From NCBI GenBank assembly GCA_023229725.1, contig JALNYR010000061.1:1-13970 (forward strand): a stretch of 13,970 bases of DNA. Reading direction: 5' to 3'. The position numbers and the translations under genes were made by a program. Below the pieces are notes generated by a model that saw only the letters and a program-made list of their open reading frames with translations, did no database searches and was not told where the DNA came from. This DNA comes from Dehalococcoidia bacterium. GTDB taxonomy: Bacteria; Chloroflexota; Dehalococcoidia; GIF9; AB-539-J10. Positions 1 through 6,669 of the stretch are shown here, in pieces (the first letter of the stretch is position 1; every line of letters begins with the position of its first letter).

Positions 1-467
1 CAAATGGGGCAGGTTGACGGCGCGTCCACCTCGGACGTGAAGCCGCAGACGGGACAAACGTAGTAGCTGTAGGAGTGGGACTCCATCTCCGTGCCGAGGC
101 CCTCGAGCGCATCCTTGTACAACTTCGCGTGGACCTTCTCCACTTCGTTGGCGTAGGCGAAGCTCTGTCGCGCTTCCCTGTTCCCTTCGGCCTTTGCCGC
201 CTCAATCATCCCGGGGTACATCTGGGTGAACTCGTGCGTCTCACCCGATATGGCCGCCTGCAGGTTCTCCTTCGTGCTCTTGACGCCCTTCATGGCCCTG
301 AGGTGGTTGAGGGCGTGGACGGTCTCCGCCTCAGCGGCGGCCCTGAACAGCCGGGCTACCTGAGGATGCTTCTCCTCATCGGCAGCCTTTGCGAAGGCGA
401 GGTACGTCCGGTTCGCCTGGGACTCTCCCGCGAACGCTTCCTTCAAGTACGCTTCGGATTTCGTCAT
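1..467 (-). CDS. Rubrerythrin (3' end cut by window edge)
   Basis: Translated from the ATG at 467, the 155 visible residues are a ferritin-like diiron four-helix bundle followed by the start of a rubredoxin-like FeS(Cys4) domain. Diiron-type glutamates are seen in FAGESQANR (E15) and in the AEAETVHAL and GETHEFTQMYPGMI helices, and again in FAYANEVEKVHAKLY. The C-terminal part reads YYVCPVCGF and then CPIC at the edge, the two CxxC knuckles of the rubredoxin centre. Rubrerythrins reduce hydrogen peroxide in the cytoplasm of anaerobes and microaerophiles, taking electrons from NADH through rubredoxin-type carriers; the peroxidase role is family knowledge. A GGGAGGA ribosome site precedes the ATG. 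Only the last residues are missing. It is transcribed alone from its own promoter at 520-549. Confidence 0.95.
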   Translation of the reverse strand, partial: MTKSEAYLKEAFAGESQANRTYLAFAKAADEEKHPQVARLFRAAAEAETVHALNHLRAMKGVKSTKENLQAAISGETHEFTQMYPGMIEAAKAEGNREARQSFAYANEVEKVHAKLYKDALEGLGTEMESHSYSYYVCPVCGFTSEVDAPSTCPI

Positions 468-519
468 GCTCTGCTTCCTCCCGTTGTCATCACAGTCACG
501 TGCTGATGCACCGAACCCA

Positions 520-549
520 AGTGTACCGTGCGGCGATGCGGTTGGACAA
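520..549 (-). promoter_or_regulatory. Probable sigma70-type promoter of rubrerythrin
   Basis: Reading the minus strand, TTGTCC (544-549) lies 18 bp upstream of TACACT (520-525), about 50 bp before the rubrerythrin ATG. The -35 and -10 each match the consensus at four or more positions. No clear PerR- or Fur-like operator was seen. The promoter call rests on motif and position only. Confidence 0.45.
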
Positions 550-619
550 AACGAGAGGCGCCCTGGAGATGTGTGACGAACAGGTCGCCTGGGGCGTGGG
601 TGTGGTGTCGGAACGGAGA

Positions 620-638
620 GGCCGGTCTCAGACCGGCC
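620..638. repeat. Perfect 19-bp GC palindrome
   Basis: GGCCGGTCTCAGACCGGCC is fully self-complementary around a single central base. It is the first of a cluster of hairpins between rubrerythrin and the acyl-CoA synthetase. It lacks the CCTAC border seen on several of the others, so its membership in the same family is likely but not certain. Confidence 0.7.
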
Positions 639-690
639 GGTGACGGTGCGCCAGTGACGGTCGTTCGTGTCGAGCCCGGGCGTGCAGAAA

Positions 691-736
691 CCGGATGGCG
701 GGCGGCCACGGAGGGCCGCCCCTACACCGGATGGCG
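691..736. repeat. Hairpin element flanked by a 10-bp direct repeat
   Basis: Arms GGGCGGCC (700-707) and GGCCGCCC (714-721) are perfect complements with a 6-nt loop, followed by CTACA. The decanucleotide CCGGATGGCG occurs immediately before (691-700) and after (727-736). The stretch CGGATGGCGGGCGG followed by GAGG, CCGC and CCTACA is also the core of the tandem repeat unit at 12748-13355, so this is a lone dispersed relative of that unit. Confidence 0.75.
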
Positions 737-778
737 CTGACCAGCGCGACGATGTGGCCGCGACTTCCGACGTCCGCC

Positions 779-802
779 GGGCCGTTCACGAACGGCCCCT
801 AC
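779..802. repeat. Hairpin element with CCCCTAC border
   Basis: GGGCCGTTC (779-787) and GAACGGCCC (790-798) are perfect 9-bp arms with a 2-nt loop, followed by CTAC (799-802). It shares the GGGC...GCCC ends and the trailing CTAC with neighbouring elements but has a different inner stem. Confidence 0.7.
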
Positions 803-822
803 GTCAGGATCAGTCGCCCTGC

Positions 823-841
823 GGGCACGTTGCACGTGCCC
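823..841. repeat. Hairpin element with GGGCACGT/ACGTGCCC arms
   Basis: Perfect 8-bp arms GGGCACGT (823-830) and ACGTGCCC (834-841) with loop TGC. The same 19-bp core recurs at 1064-1082. Here the GTAG border is missing or degenerate (GCCCTGC precedes it). Confidence 0.7.
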
Positions 842-900
842 GGGAGGGTATGCGGCACGTGGTTGATGGTGATGACGGTGGGCGTCCGACAGGGTATTGC

Positions 901-926
901 GGGCGGGCATGGGAGCCCGCCCCTAC
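901..926. repeat. Hairpin element with GCCCCTACA-type border
   Basis: Perfect 8-bp arms GGGCGGGC (901-908) and GCCCGCCC (915-922), loop ATGGGA, followed by CTACA. It has the same architecture as the 779 and 985 elements with another core. Confidence 0.7.
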
Positions 927-984
927 AACAGAGGGTGAAGTTGCCTCCGGTGATGAGGCCGACGGCGTGCGGGCGCAATGCTAC

Positions 985-1008
985 GGGCGAGGCATGCCTC
1001 GCCCCTAC
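985..1008. repeat. Perfect 20-bp palindrome with CTAC border
   Basis: GGGCGAGGCATGCCTCGCCC (985-1004) is a perfect palindrome, followed by CTAC. A one-base-degenerate, inverted copy of it with the border GTAGGGGCGA is found more than 11 kb away at 12660-12682. Confidence 0.8.
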
Positions 1009-1024
1009 GATAATCGCCGCACCA

Positions 1025-1049
1025 CGCGTCCCTGGGGGGCAGGGACGCG
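1025..1049. repeat. Perfect 9-bp inverted repeat, G-rich loop
   Basis: CGCGTCCCT (1025-1033) pairs with AGGGACGCG (1041-1049) across the loop GGGGGGC. It lies between two bordered palindromes and has no CTAC border of its own. Confidence 0.6.
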
Positions 1050-1059
1050 GCGTCGGGAT

Positions 1060-1082
1060 GTAGGGGCACGTTGCACGTGCCC
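1060..1082. repeat. GTAGGGGC-bordered hairpin just past the synthetase gene
   Basis: GTAG (1060-1063) leads into GGGCACGT (1064-1071), loop TGC, ACGTGCCC (1075-1082). The core is identical to that at 823-841. The border is on the left, so the element is inverted relative to those at 779, 901 and 985. It begins 22 bp beyond the stop codon of the acyl-CoA synthetase (1105) in the direction of transcription and could form in the 3' end of that mRNA, but no T-tract follows. Confidence 0.75.
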
Positions 1083-1104
1083 GTGGGCCGGGAGGCACAC
1101 GGCC

Positions 1105-3168
1105 TCACTCGACGATGATCCGCGCGTCCACGGCGTAGAGGTCCGCGCCGTAGCCCTTCACCGGGTTGAGGTCCATCTCTCGTATCCGCGGGAAGTCGGT
1201 CACGAGCAGGCCCACCCGCACGAGCATCTCCGCGAGCAATCCCGTATCCATTCCCGGCTGCCCGCGCACCCCGCGAATCAGCGGGAACGCGCGTACCGAG
1301 CGTATCATCCCCTCTGCCTCCTCGATCGACAACGGCGCGAGGCGGAACTGCACATCCTTGAGGGCCTCCGTGTAGATGCCGCCGAGGCCAAAGGCAACGA
1401 GGTGGCCGTAGCCTTCCTCGCGGTTGGCGCCGATGATGACCTCCGTGCCCGGCACCATCTGCTGCACGAGACAGCCGGTCGCTCCCTGGATGCGCATGAG
1501 CACGTCCCAGGCCACCCGCGCCTCGTCGATGTCCCTGATGCCCACTTTCACGCCACCGACGTCGCTCTTGTGCAGCGGCCCGACCACCTTCATCACCCAC
1601 GGGAAGGGGATGCCGACGGTTGCCAACACCTCCTTCCGCGCTATCTCGGCCTGTGCCGGAAGCCGGATGCCGGCGGCTTCGAGTACCTGTCGCGCGGCAT
1701 ACGGCGGCAGCGCGCCGCTCTGACCATCGAGCGCTGCACGGATGCGGTCGCGGTCGTAGCCCTGCGCTTCACACACCGGTTCCGTGATGCGCGGCCGGTT
1801 CACCACGCGACCCAGTGCGCGGGCCATTGCCACCTCGTCTTCGAAGTAGCAGCGACCGGCGTCCCGGAGCTTCGACAGCGCGTCCTGCGCCGAGACGGGC
1901 GAGAGGAAGGCGGGTAGTATCGGGATGCCGCCCTCGTCCTGCGCCCGCATGAGCGACTTGCCTATCTCCCAGTTGTCCGCCAGTCCGGAGTCGCCGTCGA
2001 TGAAGAGGATGTAGTCGACGTTCTCCTTCTCCTCCTCCGCGATGATGCGCAGCACGTTGCCGATGCTTTCGCCGTTGCGCGTGGGGAGGCAGTCGACGGG
2101 GTTGCCCGTCGCGGCTCCCGGCGGCAGCGCCTGCGCGAGGCGTTCCTTCGTGCGCTCGCCAAACGGCGGGACGATGAAGCCCTGCCGGTTCAGCTCGTCC
2201 GCCAGCATCACGCCCGGCCCGCCGGCGTCGCTCACGACGGCGATGCGACGCCCGTCCAGCCGCCCGCGGGCGCACGTGAGCGCCGTCGCCACGTCGACCA
2301 GCTCAAGCCGCGACTGCACTCTGATGATGCCCGCCTTGTCGAACAGCGCCTGCACGGCGGTGTCGCTCGTTGCCATGGCGCCCGTATGGCTCGCCGCAGC
2401 GCGGCTGCCCGCCTCGGTGGCGCCCGACTTGATGCCGGCAACCGTGCAGCCCTTCTGCGAGAGGCTGCGCGCATGCCGCAGGAACTCCTGAGGTCGCGTC
2501 AGCACCTCGATGTAGAGCAGCTTGATGAGCGAGCTATCCCCGTTCTGAGCTTCGTCGTAGAGACCCAACAGCTCGGTCACGCCCGTCTGCGCCGAGTTGC
2601 CCACGTTCAGCAGCGAGTTGAAAGGCAGGCCCCGCCGGGTGGCCAGCTCGTAGACGAAGTCGACGGTTGCGCCTGACCCGCTCAAGAAGTCGATGCCGCC
2701 CTTGCGACTCACCGGCGGCACGCCGCTGAACTTGCCCGCGTGTGCATGGGAGACGATGCCGGAGCAGTTGGGACCGATGAGCATCATCTCGTGCGCGTTC
2801 GCGATGTCGACGAGTCGGCGTTCCTCGGCTCGCCCCTCCGCGCTCACCTCACCGAAGCCGGCGCTGAGGACGACGACCGCCCTGGCGCCCTTGGCTGCCA
2901 GCTCCTCGAGCGCCTGGCGCGCGGACCTCGCCGGTATGGCGATGAAAGCCAACTCAGGGGCGACCGGCAGGGCATCCACCGCCGGATATGCCTGGACGCC
3001 CTGTACCGTCGTGCTCTTGGGATTGACGAGAAGGAGTTGGCCGGCGTAGCCGCGCAGCAGGATGTTTCGAACGAGCTTGCCGCCGGGCTTGGAGAGGTCG
3101 TCACTTGCGCCGATGACCGCGATGCTCGCGGGTTCGAGAAGCGTCTGGAGGGTTGCTGAAGTTGTCAT
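1105..3168 (-). CDS. ADP-forming acyl-CoA synthetase, fused alpha-beta
   Basis: 687 residues from the ATG at 3168. The order is CoA-binding Rossmann domain (about 10-130, SIAVIGASDD near 15-24), succinyl-CoA-ligase-like flavodoxin domains (about 150-460), and ATP-grasp domain (about 480-687). H261 in the SHTG motif and H533 in PLHKSDVGGV match the two phospho-transfer histidines of the archaeal-type ADP-forming acetyl-CoA synthetases. The family converts acyl-CoA, ADP and phosphate to free acid, CoA and ATP. Next to the indolepyruvate oxidoreductase it most likely takes aryl- or branched-acetyl-CoA and conserves its energy as ATP. The ATG at 3168 was preferred over an upstream one at 3357 because AGGGAG lies 8 bp before it, the 63 extra residues are low-complexity, and they would overlap the neighbouring gene. 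It is third in the operon with the regulator and IorAB. Confidence 0.93.
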   Translation of the reverse strand: MTTSATLQTLLEPASIAVIGASDDLSKPGGKLVRNILLRGYAGQLLLVNPKSTTVQGVQAYPAVDALPVAPELAFIAIPARSARQALEELAAKGARAVVVLSAGFGEVSAEGRAEERRLVDIANAHEMMLIGPNCSGIVSHAHAGKFSGVPPVSRKGGIDFLSGSGATVDFVYELATRRGLPFNSLLNVGNSAQTGVTELLGLYDEAQNGDSSLIKLLYIEVLTRPQEFLRHARSLSQKGCTVAGIKSGATEAGSRAAASHTGAMATSDTAVQALFDKAGIIRVQSRLELVDVATALTCARGRLDGRRIAVVSDAGGPGVMLADELNRQGFIVPPFGERTKERLAQALPPGAATGNPVDCLPTRNGESIGNVLRIIAEEEKENVDYILFIDGDSGLADNWEIGKSLMRAQDEGGIPILPAFLSPVSAQDALSKLRDAGRCYFEDEVAMARALGRVVNRPRITEPVCEAQGYDRDRIRAALDGQSGALPPYAARQVLEAAGIRLPAQAEIARKEVLATVGIPFPWVMKVVGPLHKSDVGGVKVGIRDIDEARVAWDVLMRIQGATGCLVQQMVPGTEVIIGANREEGYGHLVAFGLGGIYTEALKDVQFRLAPLSIEEAEGMIRSVRAFPLIRGVRGQPGMDTGLLAEMLVRVGLLVTDFPRIREMDLNPVKGYGADLYAVDARIIVE

Positions 3169-3269
3169 AACCGTTGCTCCCTGTGCCCCGGGGAGGACTG
3201 CCATCCTCCCCCGGGCTCTCCTCTCCTTCGGGGAAACGACGGCGACCGCGGGCATCGCCGCAAGCGCTG
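3169..3269. other. Intercistronic gap with a GC hairpin (about 3186-3216)
   Basis: Between the IorAB stop and the synthetase ATG, GGGGAGGA (3190-3197) and TCCTCCCC (3204-3211) form a perfect stem, extended outward to about 12 of 13 pairs by the flanking GCCCC/CCGGGC bases, with loop CTGCCA. It would lie in the leader of the synthetase cistron. It resembles the intergenic palindromes elsewhere in the window but lacks the CTAC border. A role in mRNA processing or stability is conjecture. Confidence 0.5.
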
Positions 3270-5762
3270 CTACATTGTACGCCCGGCGTTGAAGGCGGCG
3301 TAGTTGGCCGCCCAGACCGCGGGCGCGGCGTTCACGCTGCGGAGCGCCTCGTGCCAAAGCTCCACCGGGAAGACATCGAAGGGCTTGACTGAGCTCAGCA
3401 GCCCCAGCATGACGACGTTTGCCATGCGCCCGGTCGGGTCACCCAGCTCGAGCGCACGGGCGAGGACGTCCACCCTGCGCACGGCGTAGCCGCGCAGCGC
3501 TTCGTCTATCTGCGCGTCGGTCGGGTATTTGTCCGCGGGCAACCCCAGCGGCACTATGCGCGTGGTCGCCAGCAGCACCGTGCCGGCGGGGTTGAGCACT
3601 TCCAGGAAGCCGGGACGGAGCACTTCGCCCTGCTCGAGCGCGATGAGGACATCGGCTGTGCTTGGCAGGAACATCGGGCTGACGACGTCGCCGCAGGCGA
3701 ACGTGCTGATGACCGGTCCGCCCATCTGCGCCATGCCGTGCGTCTCTCCCTTGACGATGTTGTGTTCGCCGTATCCGGCGAGGAAGGCGAGGCGCGTGAG
3801 GACGCGACCGAAGAACAGGTTGCCCTGTCCGCCCACGCCGCGGATGGCGAGAGAGAGGCGGTCAGGGAGCTGCGTCTGTGAAAGGTCGGGCAGTGGAATG
3901 CTCTCCGGCGGCTTCGGGTAGTGTGGGGCGGTTGCTGGAGCGGAGGCGTCGGGGCTCACCGCGTGCAGCGCACCGAAGGGGCACATCTGGACGCACGCCG
4001 GCGTGTGGCCGCCGCAGCCGGAGCACAGCTGGGTCACTACCGGAGCGCCGTCCGGCCCCTTCTCGATGCCCGGACAGACGAGGCAGAGGCCGCACTGCTT
4101 GCACACGTCGGGGTCAGCCGTCACGCGCTGGGTGCTCGCATCGCTCTGCCTGAGGCACTGGCCGTCGCGCACGACGATGGTGGAGAAGACGCCTTCCGCG
4201 GCCTCCGCGAGGGCAGTCTTCAGCGCTTCACGTATCTCGGTCCTGTCGTATGCGTGGACAACGACGACTTTCGCACCGTGCCCCGAGAGCGTTGCGGGAA
4301 GGTCGAAGCGCATTGCCTGGCCTGCCAGGTTGGCCGGAGAGGTGGGAGACGGCTGGCCGCCGGTCATGGCGGTCCACGAGTTGTCCAGTATGACCTTCAC
4401 GCCGGCTATGTTGCGGTACACCGCGTTGCGGGTGGCGGCCATGCCGGTATGGCACTCGGTGCTGTCGCCCACCACGGCGAGACAGCGTGAGACTTCGTTC
4501 GGATGGGAGAGCACGAATCCCTGCCTCGTCGCCTCGCCGGCGCCCATGCACAGTGCGGTGTCGACCGCGTTGAGGAAGTAGAGCAGGGCGTAGCAGCCGA
4601 TGTCACCGAAGACGACGTCGATGAGCCCCTTATTGCGCATCGCGGCCACTTCCAGGGCGAAGAGGCGGTAGGGACATCCCGGACAGATGGACGGGGGGCG
4701 GGGCACCGGGGGCACGCTCGGGCGTTGCCGCATCAGCTCGAAGCCCAGCCGTTGCGCGACCAGTGTGGGTGTCCATTCGGTGAGCGGGTCCTCGGCAGCC
4801 TTGCCCTCAACCTTCAACCCGGCCAGCTGCAGGCTCTCCTGGACGAAGCGGTAGCCGTCCTCGATGACGAATACCGGCCCACGGATGGACTCGTGGAAGC
4901 GCCGGATGAGGTCCATCGGCAGCGGGTTGGAGAAAGCCAGCGAGAGGATGTCGAGGTCGTGCCAGCACGACTTCCTGACCTCGCGGGAGTACATGTCGCA
5001 GATGCCGTACGTGATGACCCCCATCTTCCCGGAGCCCTTCTCCCAGCGGTTGAGGGGGCTGCGCTCGACCATCGCCGTCAGCGCGGGCATGCGCTCCTTG
5101 ACGGCGCGGTCGTAGTTGGCACGGGCGATGTTGGGCAGCGCGTTGAATTCCCTGTAGCCGGAGGTTGCCTCCACCGGTTCACGCGACTGCGGAGCCATCA
5201 TGCGCACGAGGCCCTCGCTGTGGCAGAGGTCCCCGCTCGGCATGACGACGACCTGCGTCCTGTGGGTTCGGGCGATATCCACTGCGAGCGCGGCTGCCTC
5301 GTGCATCTCCTGGTGGTTGCGCGGCTCGAGCACGGGTACGAAGCAGCTTCTGAACAGGTAGCGGGGGTCGATGGTGTGCTGCGTGGCGCTCGGGATGAAG
5401 TCGCTCGCGATGTAGTAGACGACGGCTCCCCGCGGCATCCCGTACAGGGCGCCTGTCGTGAACGCGTCGGCGGCCTGGAAGAGGCCGGGTATCTTCATGG
5501 TGACGACGCAGTCGCGTCCCGCCATCGAGTGGCCGTGCGCGACCGCCGAGGCGATGGCTTCGTTCACGGACCAGCCGACGGTGATGCGGTCCTGCACTTC
5601 GGACAGGCCGCGGTCGATGACCTCGGTGCTCGGAGTACCGGGGTAGCCATCGGCGGCGTGGACGCCGCCCCGCACGCAGCCCACCGCGAAGGCGATGTTG
5701 CCCTGCAGCACCTCGGTCGTGCCCGCCGCGGCATCGCACAGTTGTCGTATCTGGTTGGCCAT
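3270..5762 (-). CDS. Indolepyruvate:ferredoxin oxidoreductase, fused IorA-IorB
   Basis: 830 residues. An N-terminal pyruvate:ferredoxin-oxidoreductase-type domain (about 15-190, with DGYPGTPSTEVID) is followed by the C-terminal alpha domain (245-340) and the TPP domain opening with SICPGCP (358-364). The TPP-binding signature runs from GDSTECHTG (432-440) to DNSWTAMTGGQPSP (460-473). A two-cluster ferredoxin domain has cysteines 554, 557, 560, 563 and 580, 583, 590, 594. A gamma/IorB-type domain fills 636-830, starting IRGVGGQGNLFFG. The family oxidatively decarboxylates aryl 2-oxoacids, transaminated from Trp, Phe or Tyr, to aryl-acetyl-CoA and reduces ferredoxin. IorA and IorB are usually separate; here they are one chain. 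GGAGGA lies about 8 bp before the ATG. The regulator ends 36 bp upstream and the acyl-CoA synthetase follows, so product use is encoded next door. Substrate choice among aryl 2-oxoacids cannot be read from sequence. Confidence 0.95.
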   Translation of the reverse strand: MANQIRQLCDAAAGTTEVLQGNIAFAVGCVRGGVHAADGYPGTPSTEVIDRGLSEVQDRITVGWSVNEAIASAVAHGHSMAGRDCVVTMKIPGLFQAADAFTTGALYGMPRGAVVYYIASDFIPSATQHTIDPRYLFRSCFVPVLEPRNHQEMHEAAALAVDIARTHRTQVVVMPSGDLCHSEGLVRMMAPQSREPVEATSGYREFNALPNIARANYDRAVKERMPALTAMVERSPLNRWEKGSGKMGVITYGICDMYSREVRKSCWHDLDILSLAFSNPLPMDLIRRFHESIRGPVFVIEDGYRFVQESLQLAGLKVEGKAAEDPLTEWTPTLVAQRLGFELMRQRPSVPPVPRPPSICPGCPYRLFALEVAAMRNKGLIDVVFGDIGCYALLYFLNAVDTALCMGAGEATRQGFVLSHPNEVSRCLAVVGDSTECHTGMAATRNAVYRNIAGVKVILDNSWTAMTGGQPSPTSPANLAGQAMRFDLPATLSGHGAKVVVVHAYDRTEIREALKTALAEAAEGVFSTIVVRDGQCLRQSDASTQRVTADPDVCKQCGLCLVCPGIEKGPDGAPVVTQLCSGCGGHTPACVQMCPFGALHAVSPDASAPATAPHYPKPPESIPLPDLSQTQLPDRLSLAIRGVGGQGNLFFGRVLTRLAFLAGYGEHNIVKGETHGMAQMGGPVISTFACGDVVSPMFLPSTADVLIALEQGEVLRPGFLEVLNPAGTVLLATTRIVPLGLPADKYPTDAQIDEALRGYAVRRVDVLARALELGDPTGRMANVVMLGLLSSVKPFDVFPVELWHEALRSVNAAPAVWAANYAAFNAGRTM

Positions 5763-5798
5763 TGTCGACTTCCTCCTCCGGCGGCGCGTTGCGCGGCG

Positions 5799-6515
5799 CT
5801 AGCCGTGGGCGCCGTCGCCTCCTTGCCCTCCGGCCCTGTCCGGTTTCCCGATGAGCCCGTCTCGACGCCTGCGGATGTGCTCGGCCATCCGGCGCTCAGC
5901 CTTCCGGCCGTCGTGCGCAGCCACGGCGCCGCATATCTGCGTGTGCTCCTTCAGCGCGAGAGGCGACGTCCTGCGGTGGGCCTTGAGGACGGACGCGACC
6001 CTCGCGATGGCGATGTAGTTGTCGAGGCGCTCCCTGGCCTCGGCCAGGGCACGGTTCCCGGCGATGGAGGCGAGCATCTCGTGGAACTGGCTGTCCAGCT
6101 CCATCAGCGAGTCCACATCGTCGGCCTGCAGCGCCGTTTCGAAGGCTTTGAGGCTCTCCTGCAGCGCTCTAATGTCCGCGTCGGACGCGCGTTCCGCCGC
6201 CAGTCGCGCCAGCGGCGGTTCGATTATCTCGCGTGCCTCGTAGAGGTCGGCTATCTCATCGTGCGAGAGCCGGGCCACGTACACGCCGGTCCTGCCGCTG
6301 CTGGTGGCAAGGCCGTCGGCGACGAGTCGACCGAGGGCCTCGCGCACCGGTGTTGTGCTCGTGCCAAGCTGGTCGGCAAGGTCGGCCTCGTGCAGGCGTG
6401 TGCCGGGCGGGATGCGCCCCATGCGGATGCCGGTGCGGATGGTTTCGTACGCGGCGTCGGCGAACTTGCCGTGGGTTCGTATCGGCTCGAGGCTCAATAC
6501 CGGGTGCGTTGCCAT
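5799..6515 (-). CDS. GntR-family regulator, FadR/FCD type
   Basis: 238 residues from the ATG at 6515, a usual length for this subfamily. A winged helix-turn-helix fills about 15-82 (LADQLGTSTTPVREALGRL at 46-64). An all-helical FCD effector domain fills about 88-215, with D141, H145, H191 and H213 placed as the metal-binding residues of metal-type FCD domains. Such proteins usually repress operons for organic-acid catabolism and release DNA when a carboxylate binds. It is first in the operon with IorAB and the synthetase, so the ligand may be an aryl-pyruvate, aryl-acetate or related acid (inference). An upstream ATG at 6587 was rejected: its 24 extra residues start in the promoter's AT-rich region and do not look like the family. 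AGGCGG is the likely ribosome site. The C-terminal tail after 220 is glycine-rich and probably disordered. Confidence 0.92.
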   Translation of the reverse strand: MATHPVLSLEPIRTHGKFADAAYETIRTGIRMGRIPPGTRLHEADLADQLGTSTTPVREALGRLVADGLATSSGRTGVYVARLSHDEIADLYEAREIIEPPLARLAAERASDADIRALQESLKAFETALQADDVDSLMELDSQFHEMLASIAGNRALAEARERLDNYIAIARVASVLKAHRRTSPLALKEHTQICGAVAAHDGRKAERRMAEHIRRRRDGLIGKPDRAGGQGGDGAHG

Positions 6516-6536
6516 GCTGTCACCGCCTGCCGCGCA

Positions 6537-6600
6537 TACGTAGTATCGGTTCGTCGGTACGTAATGACATATATTTATACAAATCACGCATCCGTGTCAA
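6537..6600 (-). promoter_or_regulatory. Promoter and candidate operator of the GntR-IorAB-synthetase operon
   Basis: On the minus strand a consensus TTGACA (6595-6600) is followed by the AT-rich box TATAAATATAT, giving TATAAA at 6574-6579 (15-bp spacer) or TAAATA at 6572-6577 (17-bp spacer). This is the most AT-rich spot in the area. The imperfect palindrome ATTTATACAAAT (6573-6584) overlaps the -10. Two palindromic TACGTA words start at 6537 and 6558, 21 bp apart, about two helical turns, between the -10 and the ATG. Any of these could be the autoregulatory GntR site; the sequence alone does not choose. Confidence 0.6.
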
Positions 6601-6611
6601 TGAGGGATGGA

Positions 6612-6643
6612 GGCGTAGGGACGCCGGTCCGGGAGGTCTCCCG
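6612..6643. terminator. Two small hairpins after the dehydratase gene, weak terminator candidate
   Basis: CGGGAG (6630-6635) pairs with CTCCCG (6638-6643), and GGCGT (6612-6616) with ACGCC (6621-6625). They begin about 26 bp past the dehydratase stop (6670) in the direction of transcription and before the promoter of the next operon. There is no T-tract on the minus strand, so intrinsic termination is doubtful. Confidence 0.3.
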
Positions 6644-6669
6644 AATGTGCGAGACGTTGAGACGGGGCG

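Larger units (their letters stand above)
468..1104. other. 637-bp gene-free region rich in hairpins
   Basis: No convincing coding sequence was found here: open frames have no ribosome site and run across the palindromes. It holds the rubrerythrin promoter near its left end and seven or more separate inverted repeats between 620 and 1082, spaced 25-80 bp apart, described individually. Confidence 0.8.

Noticed and set aside
620..1082. Intrinsic terminators for the synthetase operon
   Set aside because: The hairpins are strong but none is followed by a T-tract on the minus strand, and there are more of them than termination would need.
923..1600. 225-codon minus-strand frame crossing the palindromes
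   Set aside because: It overlaps the synthetase in another frame and reads through hairpin repeats; no family resemblance.
667..1917. 416-codon plus-strand open frame
   Set aside because: It crosses the hairpin cluster and lies antisense to the well-supported acyl-CoA synthetase; composition is typical of GC-rich shadow frames.
3169..3357. 63-residue N-terminal extension of the acyl-CoA synthetase
   Set aside because: It is arginine/alanine-rich, overlaps the IorAB end, and the ATG at 3168 has a good ribosome site and fits the family's N-terminus.
6516..6587. 24-residue N-terminal extension of the GntR regulator
   Set aside because: It would start inside the promoter's -10 region; the ATG at 6515 gives the usual family length.
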